Assembly (NCBI RefSeq): GCF_014066305.1
Contig: NW_023501140.1
Coordinates: 1-49,053, forward strand
DNA length: 49,053 nucleotides
Direction: 5' to 3'
Source of the DNA: Letharia columbiana
Lineage: Eukaryota; Ascomycota; Lecanoromycetes; Lecanorales; Parmeliaceae
The position numbers and the translations under genes were made by a program. Positions 10,644-21,674 of the stretch are shown here, in pieces (within the stretch, counting starts at the first letter, position 1; each line of letters opens with the position of its first letter). The notes under the pieces are model-generated. The model ran no database searches and had not been told where the DNA came from. It was given only the letters and a program-made list of their open reading frames with translations.

Positions 10644-11015
10644 AGACAAGATGGTGGAAGACAGATAGAGGATGTCAACTCACAATTCATGGTGCAGTCA
10701 TGGCGAGGAATGGAATGCGTGGTTAGGAAAGAAACATGCTGCTTCGATGGAGCAAATTACTACTCCAAAACGTTATGTAATCCCAACACTTGCTAGCTTG
10801 ATATCTGTCTGTGGATCATGTTGTCGTCATATAGATGTCCGGTTGAGACGGTTCGGATTGGCTCAATGCCTCCAATGAGTGAAACAGGCAGGTGAGCAGA
10901 CAGCACAGTACGATAGCTAAGAAGCATCTTCTGGATAGACGTCACAGCAAGATAGAAGAACATGAAGGATGCTTAGAAACCTTTGCTTCCCTGTATCTTA
11001 TAGACCCAAACTTCC
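10644..11015. other. Intergenic, convergent 3' ends
   Basis: This separates the convergent ends of the unknown four-exon gene and TVP23. No further feature was seen. Confidence 0.4.
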
Positions 11016-11867
11016 TTACCGCCCGAACAGCCGACTGAACATTCCTCCTGCAAGAGTTTTTGCTATCCCACCAGAATACATAGCGCTCGAAGCCAAAGTC
11101 GACGCCTGACTGAACTTATCGCACCGCGAGAAAGCAAGGGTGTTCGTGATCGTGAGGATTAACGCGATGGCTGCAGCGCCAAACCCCATTAGCAAAGAAC
11201 CAATTACTGACGTTCGTCCCCAGTATGTGCACTTACCATTCAGACTCAGCCAAATCGGGCTTTCCAGCCTCACCAGCGCAAATATAGCCAAACCGACCCA
11301 GAGTCCAGGCTGTGCATACAATGCTAGCCAGAAGAACCTGTCGTACCCACGCATTAGCGCAGCTCAACCATTAAGTCTTCCCCCCCGACACTCGCAATAA
11401 CCCCCTTCTGCCCTTCTTCCTTCTCCTGTCCTCCCTGCTCCCCTCCCTCAGCACCTCCCATATTCTCCACGTACCTCTTATCGGTAGCATTCTGCACCGG
11501 TCCTCCGCTATCCCCACTCCTATCCTGACTCTCAAACACCCAATGGCTGTCCCCCGAAGTCGTGTCCACTTCGTTCCACCATCTTAGCCCCACAAGCCTT
11601 CGCCCAGCAATATTCTTGAGGTAGTAGAAATCCGCGGCCAGGAGGAGCAGGGTAACGATGAACACGAGGACGAAGCTGGAGGTGAAGAACCAGAGACCGA
11701 AGAGGTATATTAGAAGAGATGCTGAGACAATGTCAGTTGACAGAACGGCGGGGCTCCGCTGGGGACCTACACATGCGGAATCCGAGAAAGAAAAGCAGCG
11801 TTATGGGATGGGAGCTCAGGCGCCAGTGCAAGTCGCCTTGCTTTGATTGCTGGGCTTGGTTTTCCAT
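11016..11867 (-). CDS. tvp23: Golgi membrane protein TVP23
   Basis: Exons 11867-11771, 11721-11475, 11337-11237 and 11170-11016 give 199 residues, the usual TVP23 length. It starts [20 protein letters not shown] and has four hydrophobic segments: [10 protein letters not shown] with [13 protein letters not shown], then [40 protein letters not shown] and [20 protein letters not shown]. The hallmark [10 protein letters not shown] follows the second pair. The C-terminus [18 protein letters not shown] is strongly conserved. TVP23 is a late-Golgi/TGN membrane protein that interacts with Yip-family proteins in vesicle traffic. The second intron is 137 nt, longer than its neighbours. It is divergently transcribed from LYS1. 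Confidence 0.93.
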
Positions 11868-11952
11868 TGCGAAAAATGAGGAAAAGAGTGACTAGCAGGA
11901 AACGCTGTGTTCCATGAAAGGCCAGTTGAGTACCTTGGGAAACGTAGGGATA

Positions 11953-11997
11953 TTAGGGTTAGGCTTGGCTTCGCTAATCCTAACCCTAACCCTAACC
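11953..11997. repeat. Inverted interstitial telomeric repeats (TTAGGG / CCCTAA)
   Basis: Positions 11953-11963 read TTAGGGTTAGG. Positions 11979-11997 read CCTAACCCTAACCCTAACC. The two blocks are in opposite orientation, separated by 15 bp, and could form a hairpin. They lie in the 215-bp divergent promoter between TVP23 and LYS1. In fungi such motifs can bind TRF/Tbf1-type factors, so they may be promoter teloboxes. They could also be a scar of telomerase repair. Confidence 0.9.
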
Positions 11998-12082
11998 AAG
12001 AACCCTATCAAGTCGGCTTCGATTTTCGAATTTTCTTGTCTGAATCATTCCTCCCCACGATTCACAATTCCATGACTTTGAG

Positions 12083-13838
<1,756 letters not shown>

Positions 13839-14158
13839 CCATCCAATTGAGCTCGTGCTAAACTGTGGGCAATTTACGTTTTCAGACCCTCGATCTCCAT
13901 CGAGCGAGATCCCTGTCTGCGGAGTAATAGCCGCTGGAATCTGCTCCGGGAATGTCAGGACTGTAACAGACACCTCCAATTTTCGAAGTGATAAAAGTGC
14001 TAGCGCCAGCCTCGTGACGCTCGGTCAGGCCCTTCGCATCGAAGTCGCTCCCATTCGAATTAATTTTCTATATCAAAGAGGTGCTCCTCCGCGATTAAAA
14101 TATCCGACCAAACGAGCGCCATATAATACTAGCCAACAACAGATCCGGGTGGTTCACT
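13839..14158. other. Gap between LYS1 and the F-box relic
   Basis: The minus strand at about 13980-13850 has a weakly coding-like frame that could be the far 3' end of the broken F-box-like gene. Nothing else was seen. Confidence 0.3.
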
Positions 14159-15051
14159 AGACATAATAGAGATTTCTGGGTTACGCAAGAACAAGAAATG
14201 CGCTCCAAGCTCACTAAAAACCTCTCCACACGTCCCCGTCTCCTTGCTGCGGCATCCTCCCAGCGAGAAGCTTTGAAGCGTATCTTGGCTATGCTGAAGT
14301 AAGTTGAATAGACTACTAGGAGCAACGCAGGCCTCTTCAAGGTGCAATGAATGCAGCATCAAGTTCGCTTCCTTTGCAGTCTCATAGAGTGAGCCCAGAC
14401 ATCTGTAAATTCCCAAACACCAAGGATAGGTTCTTCACATTAGCGCCCAGCATGACAAGCTCTTTCATTCAACCCCAAATATACGAGTCGATTCTTTGCA
14501 GACTCAACTCTTCCACACTCTCCCACCCTTTCCTAAAAAGTGCTTGCTCGAATAAAGCAGGATCAACGGTCTTCTTATCCATATTTGGACCGTACCCCGA
14601 AAGCGCCGAAATTGAAGCGAGTCTTGGTTCGTAAGCTTCACTATAAACCCCATGCCTGCGACACAAGATTCAACACAATACTGACAACGTCCGTATCGCA
14701 GAGATCACCGTACGTCGGATCCTCCTTGACATCGCGGCCTACAATCTCAAAGGATCTGCAAGTGGGGATTCGGTGCAGCATGATCTCTTGCAAGACCTGT
14801 GTTCCTTCCGTTGGAAATCTTATAACCCCATTGGATCATCGAGGCCAGTCGAAACTGTCGCCTAAACAAAGCTTCCTTTCTGCGTCTGCGTCCGGTGAAG
14901 GTGCGATGCGAAGTTTTTGGACGCTGCGTGCTAGGTGCTCGTTGTGTGCGATTGTTTCCAATTCCTCAAGACTGTCTACGGAGAGACTGGTGCTAAGCAC
15001 TACGAAGCATTTTCCACCGAAAGAACGGAGACACCAGGCGTAGGGGAACAT
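14159..15051 (-). pseudogene. Broken F-box-like / leucine-rich protein gene
   Basis: Coding-like blocks follow each other on the minus strand but in changing frames. They start with FGGKCFVVLSTSLSVDSLEE and LETIAHNEHLARSVQKLRI, typical of the region after the F-box in fungal F-box proteins. Then comes a TGA at 14836-14838, and the same frame continues with VLQEIMLHRIPTCRSFEIVG and CDTDVVSIVLNLVSQAWG. The frame changes near 14660 to EAYEPRLASISALSGYGPNM, which ends in a TGA at 14469. Another change gives LVMLGANVKNLSLVFGNLQM and then a TGA near 14380. A last frame reads LMLHSLHLEEACVAPSS and LLQHSQDTLQSFSLGGCRS. Intact relatives have one continuous chain, so this copy is probably dead. No F-box itself was found upstream. 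Confidence 0.65.
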
Positions 15052-15288
15052 TCATTCAGCACCGCCCTTAATTGAAGGGCTATTGAAGAGGGCTGACGAG
15101 CCTTTCAATACAAGTCAGCTTCATTATCGTATTGTGACCAGACTACGAACTTGGGCTCCAGATGTTTATGAAGAGCAGAGAGAGCATCCTGTACTAGGCG
15201 TCATGGGTGAGGGAGGTCAACGAAATGATTCAATTCGACTTGTTTCCTATAGGAAACACTCAGTCAATCTTATTGCGTGAGTAACAAA

Positions 15289-16546
15289 ATGATGCACATT
15301 ATTCATGCCAAAAATATTGACATGTTAATGGGTGCCACAGGCTCTGGCAAAAGTTTGGTTCGGAAGCCTTCTATCCTATGTTCAACAACGTTGACTGACC
15401 AACGCTCCCCAGCTCGTCAATAAGATCTGTGGCAGAGAGGTTGCTGATGTTGGCGAGGGTCAGTATGTGACTATCGTCAATGGAGAAACTATTACTTCTA
15501 TTGATACTCCTGGGTTCGACGATGCCTATCTCAGCGATGGAGAGGTACTTGAGAGAATTGCGATGAGTTTGTTTACGCAGTGAGTTGTTACTTATATATA
15601 TATTGAGGTCTGCTCTGAACTTAAGGACTCACAGTTACAAGGGCGGACACAAGCTCAGTGGCCTGCTCTTTCTACGAGACATTACTATGGGCAAAATGAC
15701 GAATACTGCACTCAAGAATCTAGACATGTTTCACCACCTCTGTGGTGATCAGTCGCTAAAGAACGTGATGTTTCTGACTACAAAGTGGGACAAAGCGTCC
15801 ACTTCTTTTGCACAAAAACACGAAGAAGAACTTACGAAGAATGTCTGGTCTGGCATGATTGAGCTAGGTTGCTCCCGGCCAAAGCGGCTGGGTGGAGTAG
15901 CCAATTATTCCTCTGGCATCGTTGATCCGATCTCCGATGTTATCGCACGAGTACTCAAGTTTCAGCCCAGCTGGTTACTGATACAACGTCAGCTGGGAAG
16001 TGGACAACATATCCTTGATACTACAGCTGGTCAAAAAGTTGACCAAGATCTATCTTTAGAAATCAAGAAAACCCAGGACAGCTTCAATTCAACGTTGGCC
16101 CAGATCGAGAAGTCACATGAAGATACAATACGGGCTGCTTTGCAGGATGAAGCCGACGAGTACGTACGTGAGCTCGCTGAAGCCCAGGAACATAAGAAGG
16201 CTTCGGAAGCGAGTTTCGAAAAGGTAATGAAGGCAGAGGAAGAACGACTTATGAAGGTGGAGAAAAGACGGCGTCGAAAGATGGAGGAAGAACGGCTCGG
16301 AAGATGGAGGAAGAACGGCGTCGGAAGATGGAGGAAGAACGGCGCGAAAAGGAGCAGGAAGAATGGAATAACAAAATGTACAGATACGGCATAGATGCGA
16401 CGGGTGCCGTTCTTGGTGCGGGCGGTTGGATGCTCTTTGAGGGTATCGGCATGCAAATACAGATGGCTGGTTCTCTGTTGAAAGATGGGGGACTATTCAC
16501 GCCTGTCAAACTGTTCCGAGGCACCAAAATCCAGAACTGCAGATAA
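15289..16546 (+). pseudogene. AIG1/GIMA-like P-loop GTPase with a one-base frameshift
   Basis: Exons 15289-15357, 15413-15579 and 15635-16546 encode a GTPase. The P-loop is GATGSGKS. The DTPG-type G3 is SIDTPGFDD. LFLRDITMGKM and the G4-like TTKWDK follow. The next region is a long charged coiled coil (DEYVRELAEAQEHKKASEAS). Near its end lie tandem 24-nt units encoding RRRKMEEE. The second unit (16293-16315) lacks one base, so the frame breaks. The other frame continues properly through EEWNNKMYRYGIDATGAVLG to a stop at 16546. Adding one base would give 383 codons. Intron 1 has a weak GTTCGG donor, and the start codon is uncertain because an upstream exon is possible. It may be an assembly slip or a real truncation. 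Relatives are abundant, poorly studied fungal septin/AIG1-like GTPases. Confidence 0.6.
16269..16363 (+). repeat. Tandem 24-bp repeat in the GTPase coiled coil
   Basis: Units begin at 16269, 16293, 16316 and 16340. The second has only 23 bases. The sense strand encodes (RRRKMEEE)n, and the last unit has diverged to RREKEQEE. Confidence 0.85.
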
Positions 16547-17199
16547 GCAAGAGTGTGATCAGCCAAGGCATGTGCAAGATCATCACAGAGGTGAATTCGC
16601 CGTGAACCGAGGGGGGCATTTCATCTTGGATCCAGCCGGAAAACGCTCCACCGCATCGACAAAATCCACTTTCTGTAGTCGAGTAGGCCCTCCTAGATGA
16701 ACAGAGCCCTTCGGCAGAATAGAGTCCCTTAGCTGAGCAGACTCATCGTGGAGCCAATAATCCCTTACCCCCTAAGTCACCTTCTCCTCCAACATGGTCG
16801 TGCATGGGGCTGCCTGTTGATGCATTTGCACAGAGTGTTAAAAGCGGGATCGCGCCTATCCGGTCTTCTGCAAAGTGAAAACTTTGATAGCATCAGACCT
16901 GTTGAACGGGCCTTGGTGCTCCGATGTGCGCTATCCGGGCTCACGCGTATTGGCATTCGAAAGATCGCCTTATCATATTCTGCTGTATGGTATCTAAGAA
17001 AGGAAAATAGATGTCGTATGATACGAACGCCGATAACGTCCCAAAGAAGGCAACTGAGAGAACATGTCTGGGACAGAAGTTGCGGAAAAGAAGGACTTCA
17101 TAGCAGGTACTAGACGTATCGGTCATGAGACAAGGTATTTCATCGAAAAGAGAAGTACTTTGGCGCTTTTGAGCAATTCCACCATATGTCGTGAACGCT
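16547..17199. other. Gene-free stretch
   Basis: Short ORFs on both strands have no coding character. Nothing else was seen. Confidence 0.4.
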
Positions 17200-17775
17200 C
17201 TAATGAGTCGCATAATGCCCACCAGCACCACTCTCCCCTTCCACCGGCGCCACCTTCTTCTTCAACAACGCCCCCAACCCCTCCCTCCTCTCCCTCCACC
17301 CCTCCACCCTGTCCTGCCCATCCCTAATCTGCGCCGCCAGATACGCCTTGTGCCAGTCCCTCAAGCTCTCGAAGCTGGCCACCTTGCTCAACTTCAGCAC
17401 CCGGACGCGGTACTCCGACAGCGCCCGCTGCAACTCTATCTCCTTCGGCCCTCCCCGCGGATCCGCCAGGATGCACAGGATCTGGCCGTAGATCTCGAAG
17501 CAGTAGAGGAGGTGCGCGAGGTCGGAGAAGTTGGGGGGCGATGCGTCTTGGCGGTCGACGTCGAGCCAGATTAGGCCTTCGGGGTGGATGGTGCCGCGGA
17601 AGATTTTGGTGAAGTAGAGGGGGTCGATGTTGGGGAAGCGGGCGCGGATGAGGGGAATGGTGGAGTCGTAGTCTGTAGTGAGGAAGGAGCTGCGGTTGGC
17701 GTCGGTGGAGGAGACATCGATTGGAGGGAGGGGCTCGTTGGGTTCGGAGTATGGTATGGGTGGGTAGAGAGGCAT
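17200..17775 (-). CDS. Unknown small intracellular protein, 191 residues
   Basis: A single open frame with good coding character starts MPLYPPIPYSEPNEPLPPID. The central part (STIPLIRARFPNIDPLYFTK, IFRGTIHPEGLIWLDVDRQD) and the helical part (SDLAHLLYCFEIYGQILCIL, LQRALSEYRVRVLKLSKVAS) suggest a folded alpha/beta domain. A basic helix (RVEGWRERREGLGALLKKK) follows. There is no signal peptide or membrane segment. GC content is clearly higher than in the AT-rich transposon region to the right. I do not recognise the family. No intron is needed. Confidence 0.6.
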   Translation of the reverse strand: MPLYPPIPYSEPNEPLPPIDVSSTDANRSSFLTTDYDSTIPLIRARFPNIDPLYFTKIFRGTIHPEGLIWLDVDRQDASPPNFSDLAHLLYCFEIYGQILCILADPRGGPKEIELQRALSEYRVRVLKLSKVASFESLRDWHKAYLAAQIRDGQDRVEGWRERREGLGALLKKKVAPVEGESGAGGHYATH

Positions 17776-17986
17776 GGAGCTGATTGGATGGATTATCTAG
17801 AAGAAGATTGGAAGGCTACTCTATGAGTGGGATAATGATGGAAGAGATAAATAGATGGTCGCCCTTATTTTTTAGGTGTATGGGCCGATATAAGATATTC
17901 ACCCCCTGAGTATATATAGGTACTAAGTATTAGCCCTAGAGCTGAGTAGCCTTTTTCTATTGTAGCGATATATACAGTATAGCTAC

Positions 17987-18163
17987 TGTTGGTAATACCT
18001 GGGTATGCAGTTACTGCTATAATGAGACTTATCACTAGATATGGTATTCTTAATGATGTCTGTGTCTAAAGAAGAAGGACTCTATATACAAGAAGACAGC
18101 CTTTATATATCAATGTACTAGGCCGAATAAGTACTAGTGGTAGCGTGTGTTGAGTTACCGACA
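17987..18163 (-). repeat. Left LTR (3' LTR in element sense)
   Basis: This copy matches 19782-19958 over 177 bases with no difference seen. Identity implies recent insertion or gene conversion. Confidence 0.95.
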
Positions 18164-18387
18164 CTGGCAAAAACCGAAAAAGATGAGGCTATTCGCCTGC
18201 TATCAAAACATTACTTCTTCGAACCTTCTCTGCAATGCTCTCCATGGCTGTAATCCCTCCCTTTGCTGTGGGCGTAGATCTGATCATGCTAGGTGTATTT
18301 CTAGTAGCAATGAGAGAAAGATAGACCCTCATGATCAAATCCCTGGACAGCTACATCAAGAATGCACCGTCCATATACTCCATGCAC

Positions 18388-19527
18388 CTATCCTTGGCCT
18401 ATAGCCTTCCGCCTCTCCGTATCACGAATGTAGCCGAGCGGAGAGGCGAGCCAAGAGGCGAGAAAATGACCATGCTGGGAGGCGAAAAGTGGAGCGAGAA
18501 AATAAGCATGCTGGGAGGCGAAAGGTGGAGCGAGATTTGAAGTATGCTGAATTCGAGCGGTGCTGAGCGAGAAAGTAGGCTCTCTGAGGATCGATATAGT
18601 GCGCGGACGTAGAACCGCAGAGAGTTGGCTCGTGTTGACAGGGCTGCTGCTTGTAATGCTCTTCTTCGTAGTGCTCTTCAAAGAATCCTCTGCAACGGCC
18701 TGTTCCTTGATATCCTCTGCAACGGCCTGTTCCTTGATATCCTCTGCAACGGCCTGTTCCTTGATCTCCTCTGCAACGGCCTGTTCCTTGATCTCCTCTG
18801 CAACGGCCTGTTCCTTGATATCCTCTGCAACGGCCTGTTCCTTGATCTCGAAGTCTTGGGAAAGGAGCGCAGTGGTATCCTCAGGCTGTTGTTGCTGAAT
18901 TGACTGCATTGACTGTAGTTGAGGCTGACGTGGAGGGCCGTCGCTTGGGTAGGGGGAGGGTGGACTGGAGTGGTATCCTCGACAATTGGAGTGGGGGGGG
19001 ATGGACTGGAGTGGTATCCTCGACAATTGGTTGGTAGGGCCAAGGCTGCTGTGGCTGAACTGGCTGTTGCGGGGGAGAGGAACAGTGTTCTCCGGTCGAT
19101 AAGGCTGATAAGGCTGCTGCTGAGGAGGGTATTGATGCTTTGGTGGAGGACGATTCTCGTCGTCCAGTGGCCATGGGGTTTCTTCTTGGACTACATTCGC
19201 CAATGATTCGGCCATTGAAACCCCTCGTCCTTTCTTAACATAGACTCCATTGTTTCGTAGGCAGTTTCGTAAGCCATATTGTTGTTCTTTGGAAAGGGCC
19301 TCAAAGTCCTCCTTAGCGAATAGTCGAAATTCCTCAGCAAAGATGTCGGAGAGGGACTCCCATTTGTTTTCATTGTAGTCTTGTATTCTCCAACTGACAA
19401 ATTGTTCGATTCTCTCATCGGTATCTGTTGGTTCGACTCCCTTGTTTAGCATGTCCTTTAGTTGATGTAGAGTCATAGTGTCAGGCGGTGTCTCTGAAGA
19501 GTCAGGTTTCTTGTCCTTGGAGTCCAT
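18388..19527 (-). CDS. Gag-like protein of the LTR element
   Basis: The 379-residue single ORF starts MDSKDKKPDSSETPPDTMTL. The N-terminal helical part (LHQLKDMLNKGVEPTDTDER, IEQFVSWRIQDYNENKWESL, LRNCLRNNGVYVKKGRGVSM) resembles the N-terminal Gag region of fungal Copia-type elements. After it come a Pro/Gln-rich stretch and six tandem IKEQAVAED/E units. The tail repeats FASQHAYFLAP and related units. There is no zinc knuckle or polymerase domain. In such elements Gag forms the particle that packages element RNA. The Copia assignment is inferred from similarity in style and is not certain. Confidence 0.7.
   Translation of the reverse strand: MDSKDKKPDSSETPPDTMTLHQLKDMLNKGVEPTDTDERIEQFVSWRIQDYNENKWESLSDIFAEEFRLFAKEDFEALSKEQQYGLRNCLRNNGVYVKKGRGVSMAESLANVVQEETPWPLDDENRPPPKHQYPPQQQPYQPYRPENTVPLPRNSQFSHSSLGPTNQLSRIPLQSIPPHSNCRGYHSSPPSPYPSDGPPRQPQLQSMQSIQQQQPEDTTALLSQDFEIKEQAVAEDIKEQAVAEEIKEQAVAEEIKEQAVAEDIKEQAVAEDIKEQAVAEDSLKSTTKKSITSSSPVNTSQLSAVLRPRTISILREPTFSLSTARIQHTSNLAPPFASQHAYFLAPLFASQHGHFLASWLASPLGYIRDTERRKAIGQG
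18684..18850 (-). repeat. 27-bp tandem repeat, six units, in the gag ORF
   Basis: On the plus strand the unit is about TCCTCTGCAACGGCCTGTTC plus CTTGATA/C. On the sense strand it encodes IKEQAVAED or IKEQAVAEE. Units differ by only one or two bases, indicating recent expansion. Confidence 0.93.
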
Positions 19528-19781
19528 TTTGGGTGTGTGTTATGTGTTAATGTGGTGTGAAGCTTGGTGGTGTTAAGTCGATTTCTCTGGATGTTTTCTC
19601 TGCTGGATAGGAGTCGTAGGAATTGTAGAAATTGTAGTTCTATTCAATCGAATCGTCACAATGAGCGGAATCGATTGAGTAACATAGAACCGTGTGAAGC
19701 TATCGCGGCGATATCGGGACGGACTTCCTTCAGAGTATGGCCTTGCTAATCTGTGTACTAGTATTGAAGTACACTGATCAG

Positions 19782-19958
19782 TGTTGGTAATACCTGGGTA
19801 TGCAGTTACTGCTATAATGAGACTTATCACTAGATATGGTATTCTTAATGATGTCTGTGTCTAAAGAAGAAGGACTCTATATACAAGAAGACAGCCTTTA
19901 TATATCAATGTACTAGGCCGAATAAGTACTAGTGGTAGCGTGTGTTGAGTTACCGACA
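19782..19958 (-). repeat. Right LTR (5' LTR in element sense)
   Basis: This is the partner of 17987-18163. It is followed directly by GCTAC, the second copy of the target duplication. Confidence 0.95.
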
Positions 19959-20057
19959 GCTACGTAGTGTACAATATATATCAAGAATCTATAGTCTATT
20001 CTATGAATATGAAAAAATCTATATATATATCCCCTACCGACTGTAAAGTATGTGATA

Positions 20058-20559
20058 TCCCTATTTTCTTAATCATTGGGAAACTAAAAAAAATCTGCGA
20101 ATTTGGCACCCCCATAATCAAAAATCAAAAATTTGAATTTTCCTATATAACCTCACCACCACTTGTTTTTACAGTCTAGAAATTTTACGATATCTACTTA
20201 TTATATTAAGTAATCTATCTCTAGATTTTAGAAAGATTTAAATTTTTATCTTATAAGTGAAATATAAAAAGTGAGAATATATCGCGAACTTGAAAAATTT
20301 ACCTCGGCTATTTTTTTACCGCCAAGACTATCTTAAAAAATCTAAGAATTTATTAAATCTTTATTCTATAATAAAACGAATAATTAGAATCTTTTATAAT
20401 TCGAGAATCTTAATCTCTTATATAATTATTAAAATCTAGAGATTTTTAGAACGTTACAAGTTATCGTTGTGAGGCTATTTAAGAAAAGCACTTTTTTTAT
20501 TTTTTGAAGGGGGTGCCAAAATCGCGATTCTAGTTTCCTAATGATTATGAAAATAGGGG
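20058..20559. mobile_element. MITE-like inverted-repeat element, about 502 bp, TA flanks
   Basis: The left end reads TCCCTATTTTCTTAATCATT and the right end, reversed, CCCCTATTTTCATAATCATT. Similarity continues through GGAAACTA, TTTGGCACCCCC and weaker blocks (CCTCAC, ACTTGT), so each inverted repeat extends to about 100 bp. Both sides are bounded by TA (20056-20057 and 20560-20561), as expected for Tc1/mariner/pogo-type insertion. The core is very AT-rich with no coding capacity, so the element is non-autonomous. It lies only about 95 bp from the LTR element. The AT bias may reflect RIP or simply the element's nature. Confidence 0.75.
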
Positions 20560-20949
20560 TAATAGGGCGACGGTCATCCTAGACCTGATGAGGGATAAGA
20601 TTGGGGCATATTTCGTATATCTTGGCAACTGAAGCTTTGGAGTCGGTGTCCCCACCATCCCCAATGTCCTTTGGTGCTTCGAATATGATACTCCGCATGT
20701 TTTCCATCTTTCAATTCTTCCAGCCTCATCACAAAGAGTCACTGCTACTACAAGATTGATGTTACGGATGTTCTGACAATTCGCAAGCCTTAGTCGTCCT
20801 GCGACTCTCATATCCCCAGGTAACAGATCGCTCAGCCTGATTAAGCCGCTACTCTTCGATTTGTGTCTCTTCGCCTTCTGTCTGCTTCCTCTTGGTTTCT
20901 TTGCGTGTTCGTTGACTACAAGCCTACGTCCTTGTCCAGTCAAGTCCAT
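20545..20949 (-). CDS. Doubtful ORF whose stop lies inside the MITE end
   Basis: The 134-residue frame starts MDLTGQGRRLVVNEHAKKPR and is basic early on. The middle (LIRLSDLLPGDMRVAGRLRL, INLVVAVTLCDEAGRIERWK) looks protein-like, but the last residues and the stop are supplied by the right inverted repeat of the MITE. It may be the 5' part of a gene cut by the insertion, or chance. I cannot name a family. Confidence 0.3.
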   Translation of the reverse strand: MDLTGQGRRLVVNEHAKKPRGSRQKAKRHKSKSSGLIRLSDLLPGDMRVAGRLRLANCQNIRNINLVVAVTLCDEAGRIERWKTCGVSYSKHQRTLGMVGTPTPKLQLPRYTKYAPILSLIRSRMTVALLPLFS

Positions 20950-21674
20950 TTTTCGTGCTTCGCCCCTTGAGCTTCCCTTCTAGCAGAAGCTCATTTCAGA
21001 TCATTGGGTCACCTCCTCGCTACATACGTCCGAACCTTGTGCCAGCATGTTACAGCGACTCGAAGGGTCTCGAAGGGCCTCAAAGAAGAATGGCTCAGCT
21101 CAGCGTCCTGGGTAGCATCGGCTCGGCCAAGAGCTGTGTATCTGGGGTTGCCCACCCAGCAAAGCGTGTCCGAAGCCTCGACTCCAGGTGTCCCCAGAGA
21201 ACCCAAGCTGAAAATTACGAGTACCCACACCCTCAACACCCGCACTGAGCCTGGCTGTAGGTTTTTGACCCGGTACAAACATGGGTCAACGTCGCCAGCC
21301 CGTCCAGCGCCAAGACTTGTCCGCTTGAGGGGCCAAGAAGGTAAGCCAGGCTTCTTTGGGAGAAGAAAGGCGAGTCGCTAAGGAAAGTTCAGCATCGCGT
21401 CTCAGCTTTACCTGCAACGCGCGCTCTGGAAGACTGGAACATGCGATTCCCTTGCAAGTGCGTGGTTGAAATGCTATACTTTCTGTGGAGCCTCGCTCGG
21501 CGCTGTGGGATCCGAAGGCTACATATTTGGAGGCAGCACCAGTAGCAGCAATTGCACTCTTTCTTTCTTTCTTTCTTTCCTTCCTTCCAAAGCAATTGCC
21601 CGCGTACCCTTCTACCTCGCCCCTCCTCCGCTCTTTCAATCACTCCAAAACAAGTATTCCACTCACCATCAACC
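20950..21674. other. Upstream region of the GPI-protein gene
   Basis: No gene was recognised. A pyrimidine microsatellite (TTTC/TTCC units, about 21560-21590) sits about 90 bp before the start codon, and a CT-rich leader follows, as in many fungal promoters. Confidence 0.4.

Larger units (their letters stand above)
17982..19963 (-). mobile_element. Non-autonomous LTR retrotransposon with perfect LTRs and target duplication
   Basis: Two direct repeats of 177 bp (17987-18163 and 19782-19958) read the same base for base by eye. They begin TGTTGG and end CCGACA, fitting TG..CA LTR ends. Both outer flanks carry the pentamer GCTAC (17982-17986 and 19959-19963), a target-site duplication. The interior of about 1.6 kb holds one gag-like ORF on the minus strand, so the element reads right to left. 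No protease, integrase, reverse transcriptase or RNase H is visible, so movement would need proteins from a relative. A minus-strand open segment just before the left LTR (ITAMESIAEKVRRSNVLIAG then a stop, near 18190) could be a leftover coding tail. I could not identify a convincing primer-binding site or polypurine tract. Confidence 0.92.

Noticed and set aside
20955..21381. Overlapping ORFs upstream of the GPI-protein gene
   Set aside because: They have no coherent protein features and lie in the likely promoter.
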